Source: an uncultured Bacteroidales bacterium (GTDB lineage: Bacteria > Bacteroidota > Bacteroidia > Bacteroidales > F082). From it: a DNA stretch of 64,000 nt. The translations under genes and the position numbers were made by a program. The notes under the pieces are model-generated. The model ran no database searches and was not told where the DNA came from. It saw only the letters and a program-made list of their open reading frames with translations. Shown piece by piece: positions 62,845 to 64,000 of the stretch (positions within the stretch are counted from its first letter, which is position 1; each line of letters begins with the position of its first letter). Location of the stretch: contig CAMZAM010000009.1 of NCBI GenBank assembly GCA_947304185.1, positions 1-64,000 of the forward strand, written 5' to 3'.

Positions 62845-62874
62845 AGTAGGGGCAAATCATCATTTGCCCCTACA
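62845..62874. repeat. 30-base palindromic element, probable terminator
   Basis: GTAGGGGCAAATC, AT, CATTTGCCCCTAC with one central mismatch, followed by ATTTTTT. It follows the beta-CASP gene and precedes the RNase P promoter, and is the closest relative of the coding element at 41175. Confidence 0.82.
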
Positions 62875-62904
62875 TTTTTTATCTTATGATATCCAAAAAT
62901 TTTG

Positions 62905-62912
62905 TATTTTTG
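62905..62912 (+). promoter_or_regulatory. -7 box of the rnpB promoter
   Basis: TATTTTTG, seven bases before the 5' end of the RNase P RNA as set by its P1 helix. Confidence 0.7.
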
Positions 62913-62918
62913 CGCCCT

Positions 62919-63252
62919 GAAAGGCGATTGTCGCGGGCGGAAGCGATTCCGCGTGAGGAAAGTCGGGACAGCGCAGAGCACCATACTTCCTAACGGGAAG
63001 GCGTCGGAGACGACGACAGCTAGTGCCACAGAAAATTACCGCCCGAAAGGGTAAGGGTGAAAACGCGAGGTAAGAGCTCACGCCATGGCATGGTGACATG
63101 CTCTGGAGGTAAACCTTATGGGCTGCAAAACCAAATATACCGGCGGTTGAGGGCTGCTCGTCCGAGCCGGGTGGGTAGGTTGCTGAAGCCTGATGGTGAC
63201 GTCAGGATTAGAGAAATGACAATCAAATACAGAATCCCGCTTATGCCTTTCT
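62919..63252 (+). ncRNA. rnpB: RNase P RNA, bacterial class A
   Basis: The catalytic RNA that trims 5' leaders from pre-tRNAs. Helix P1 is formed by GAAAGGC at 62919-62925 and GCCTTTC at 63245-63251. Universally conserved blocks are present: GAGGAAAGTCGGGAC near 62956, ACAGAAAATTACCGCC near 63027, GGTAAGGGTGAAA near 63049, and the 3' AGAGAAATGACAATCA with ACAGAATCCCGCTTA near 63210-63244. Length about 333 bases. It has its own promoter and terminator. Confidence 0.96.
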
Positions 63253-63292
63253 TTTGCCTTTGGATTTTTCGGAGTCCAGAGGCAAAATTTTT
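63252..63292 (+). terminator. Rho-independent terminator of rnpB
   Basis: TTTTGCCTTTGGA at 63252-63264 pairs with TCCAGAGGCAAAA at 63275-63287 (one mismatch), followed by TTTTT. Confidence 0.9.
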
Positions 63293-63350
63293 ATAATATT
63301 TCTGCAAAAATTCCGTTTTAATTTCGTATATTCGCAAAAAATTATTTTGT

Positions 63351-64000
63351 ATGTCGATTTTGAAAAAAATATTGATTCTGTCGATATTTATTATTGCTGT
63401 AACATGTTCATTATCAGCGCAAAAGAGGATGGAGAACTACGATCCTGAGTCGTTGTTCACTGAGGCGAAAACTCTTTTCGACAATAAGAATTACGGCTCG
63501 GCAGCGGAACTTTTTCATAAATACCTTGAGATAGCCGGCGGCTATAACAGCCAGAAGGCCGTGGAAGCCAAGTTTTACGAGGCGGCATGTTCGTCATATA
63601 TGGGCGCCGGTGAGCAGCAGCTCATGATGTTTTCGAAAGAAAACCCTACGAGTGTGTTCGCTCCAAAAGCTGACTTGCTGTATGCCAATATGCTTTTCCA
63701 GAACAAAAAATACCGCGATGCTCTGAAGCAATACGAAGCTATTGACGAAGAAGGCTTGTCGGAAAGCGAAAAAGCTGAGTTTTATTTCAAAAAAGGACTT
63801 GCATATTACCAGACTAACGATGCAGGGAAGGCCGCTCCATTGTTTTATAAATCGGCTTTCATGAACAGTCCGTATAAAGACGACTCACGTTACTATTACG
63901 CTCATATTCAATATGTTAATAAAAAATATGAGGAGGCTAAATATCATTTCAAAAAGATAGAAAATTCGCCCAAATATAAAGACGTGGTGCCGTTGTACCT
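63351..64000 (+). CDS. TPR-repeat secreted protein, truncated by the window end
   Basis: An open frame from ATG 63351 that runs beyond the window (216 residues visible). It starts with a signal peptide (SIFIIAVTCSLSAQ) and then helical TPR-like repeats: LFTEAKTLFDNKNYGSAAEL, APKADLLYANMLFQNKKYRD, YYFKK-like and ARYYYAHIQYVNKKYEEAKY-like units. Such proteins act as periplasmic scaffolds, for instance in the outer-membrane or gliding/T9SS context, but nothing here fixes the role. A near-consensus TATATTCG box lies about 20 bases upstream. The rest of the gene is needed for a better call. Confidence 0.85.
   Translation, partial: MSILKKILILSIFIIAVTCSLSAQKRMENYDPESLFTEAKTLFDNKNYGSAAELFHKYLEIAGGYNSQKAVEAKFYEAACSSYMGAGEQQLMMFSKENPTSVFAPKADLLYANMLFQNKKYRDALKQYEAIDEEGLSESEKAEFYFKKGLAYYQTNDAGKAAPLFYKSAFMNSPYKDDSRYYYAHIQYVNKKYEEAKYHFKKIENSPKYKDVVPLY

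Overview
The window reads as a chromosomal segment of a strictly or mostly anaerobic member of the Bacteroidota, most likely an uncultured Bacteroidales. The reasons are: many genes are preceded by the Bacteroidota-type promoter (TTTG about 20 bases before TAnnTTTG); there are C25 gingipain-like proteases with type IX secretion C-terminal signals, a TonB-dependent receptor with a carboxypeptidase-like N-domain, a class III anaerobic ribonucleotide reductase, indolepyruvate oxidoreductase, a cysteate-synthase homologue and glycine/ornithine-lipid acyltransferases. No phage, plasmid, transposase, integrase or CRISPR array was seen.

Layout. 1-3.5 kb: two tRNAs, then a leftward operon of two C1B cysteine peptidases and a YitT membrane protein. 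3.6-8.8 kb: cysteate synthase, converging on a biotin-carboxylase-type carboxyltransferase whose biotinyl-like domain lacks the biotin lysine; then an M20 amidohydrolase and a nucleosidase. 8.8-17.5 kb: YgiQ, SanA/YdcF protein, RecX, RF2 with its programmed frameshift, CstA, a methyltransferase, a DNPH1-like hydrolase and a radical SAM protein. 17.6-26.9 kb: hisS-hutH, two small membrane proteins, a CMP-kinase-like protein, nrdDG and a GlsA/GlsB-like acyltransferase pair. 27-35.6 kb: hemerythrin protein with a pseudo-receiver LuxR regulator, M23 lipoprotein, iorAB, an OlsF-like fused acyltransferase, PspC/LiaF-type membrane proteins and a CbpA-type J-protein. 35.7-43.5 kb: TonB-dependent receptor, oligopeptidase B, GH13 amylase and branching enzyme in one tight run. 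43.5-51.1 kb: two outer-membrane barrels, SlyD, a VWA-type membrane protein, GT9, TsaC and an S41 protease. 51.2-61.4 kb: three consecutive gingipain-like proteases, one Kgp-like and two Rgp-like by active-site residues. 61.4-64 kb: beta-CASP nuclease, RNase P RNA and a truncated TPR protein.

Two themes stand out. First, the three gingipain-like proteases form one contiguous cluster with an apparently complementary Lys/Arg specificity and a duplicated adhesin module. With the C1B, M20, S9, S41 and M23 peptidases and the amino-acid catabolic enzymes (IorAB, HutH), they suggest a protein- and peptide-consuming lifestyle. Second, small palindromic or purine-rich repeats of at least three families are scattered between genes and also lie in frame inside several genes (M20 peptidase, oligopeptidase B, GH13, VWA protein), or supply the stop codon. 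This resembles the in-frame palindromic elements known from Rickettsia. All functional calls are from sequence reading alone; no database search was run.
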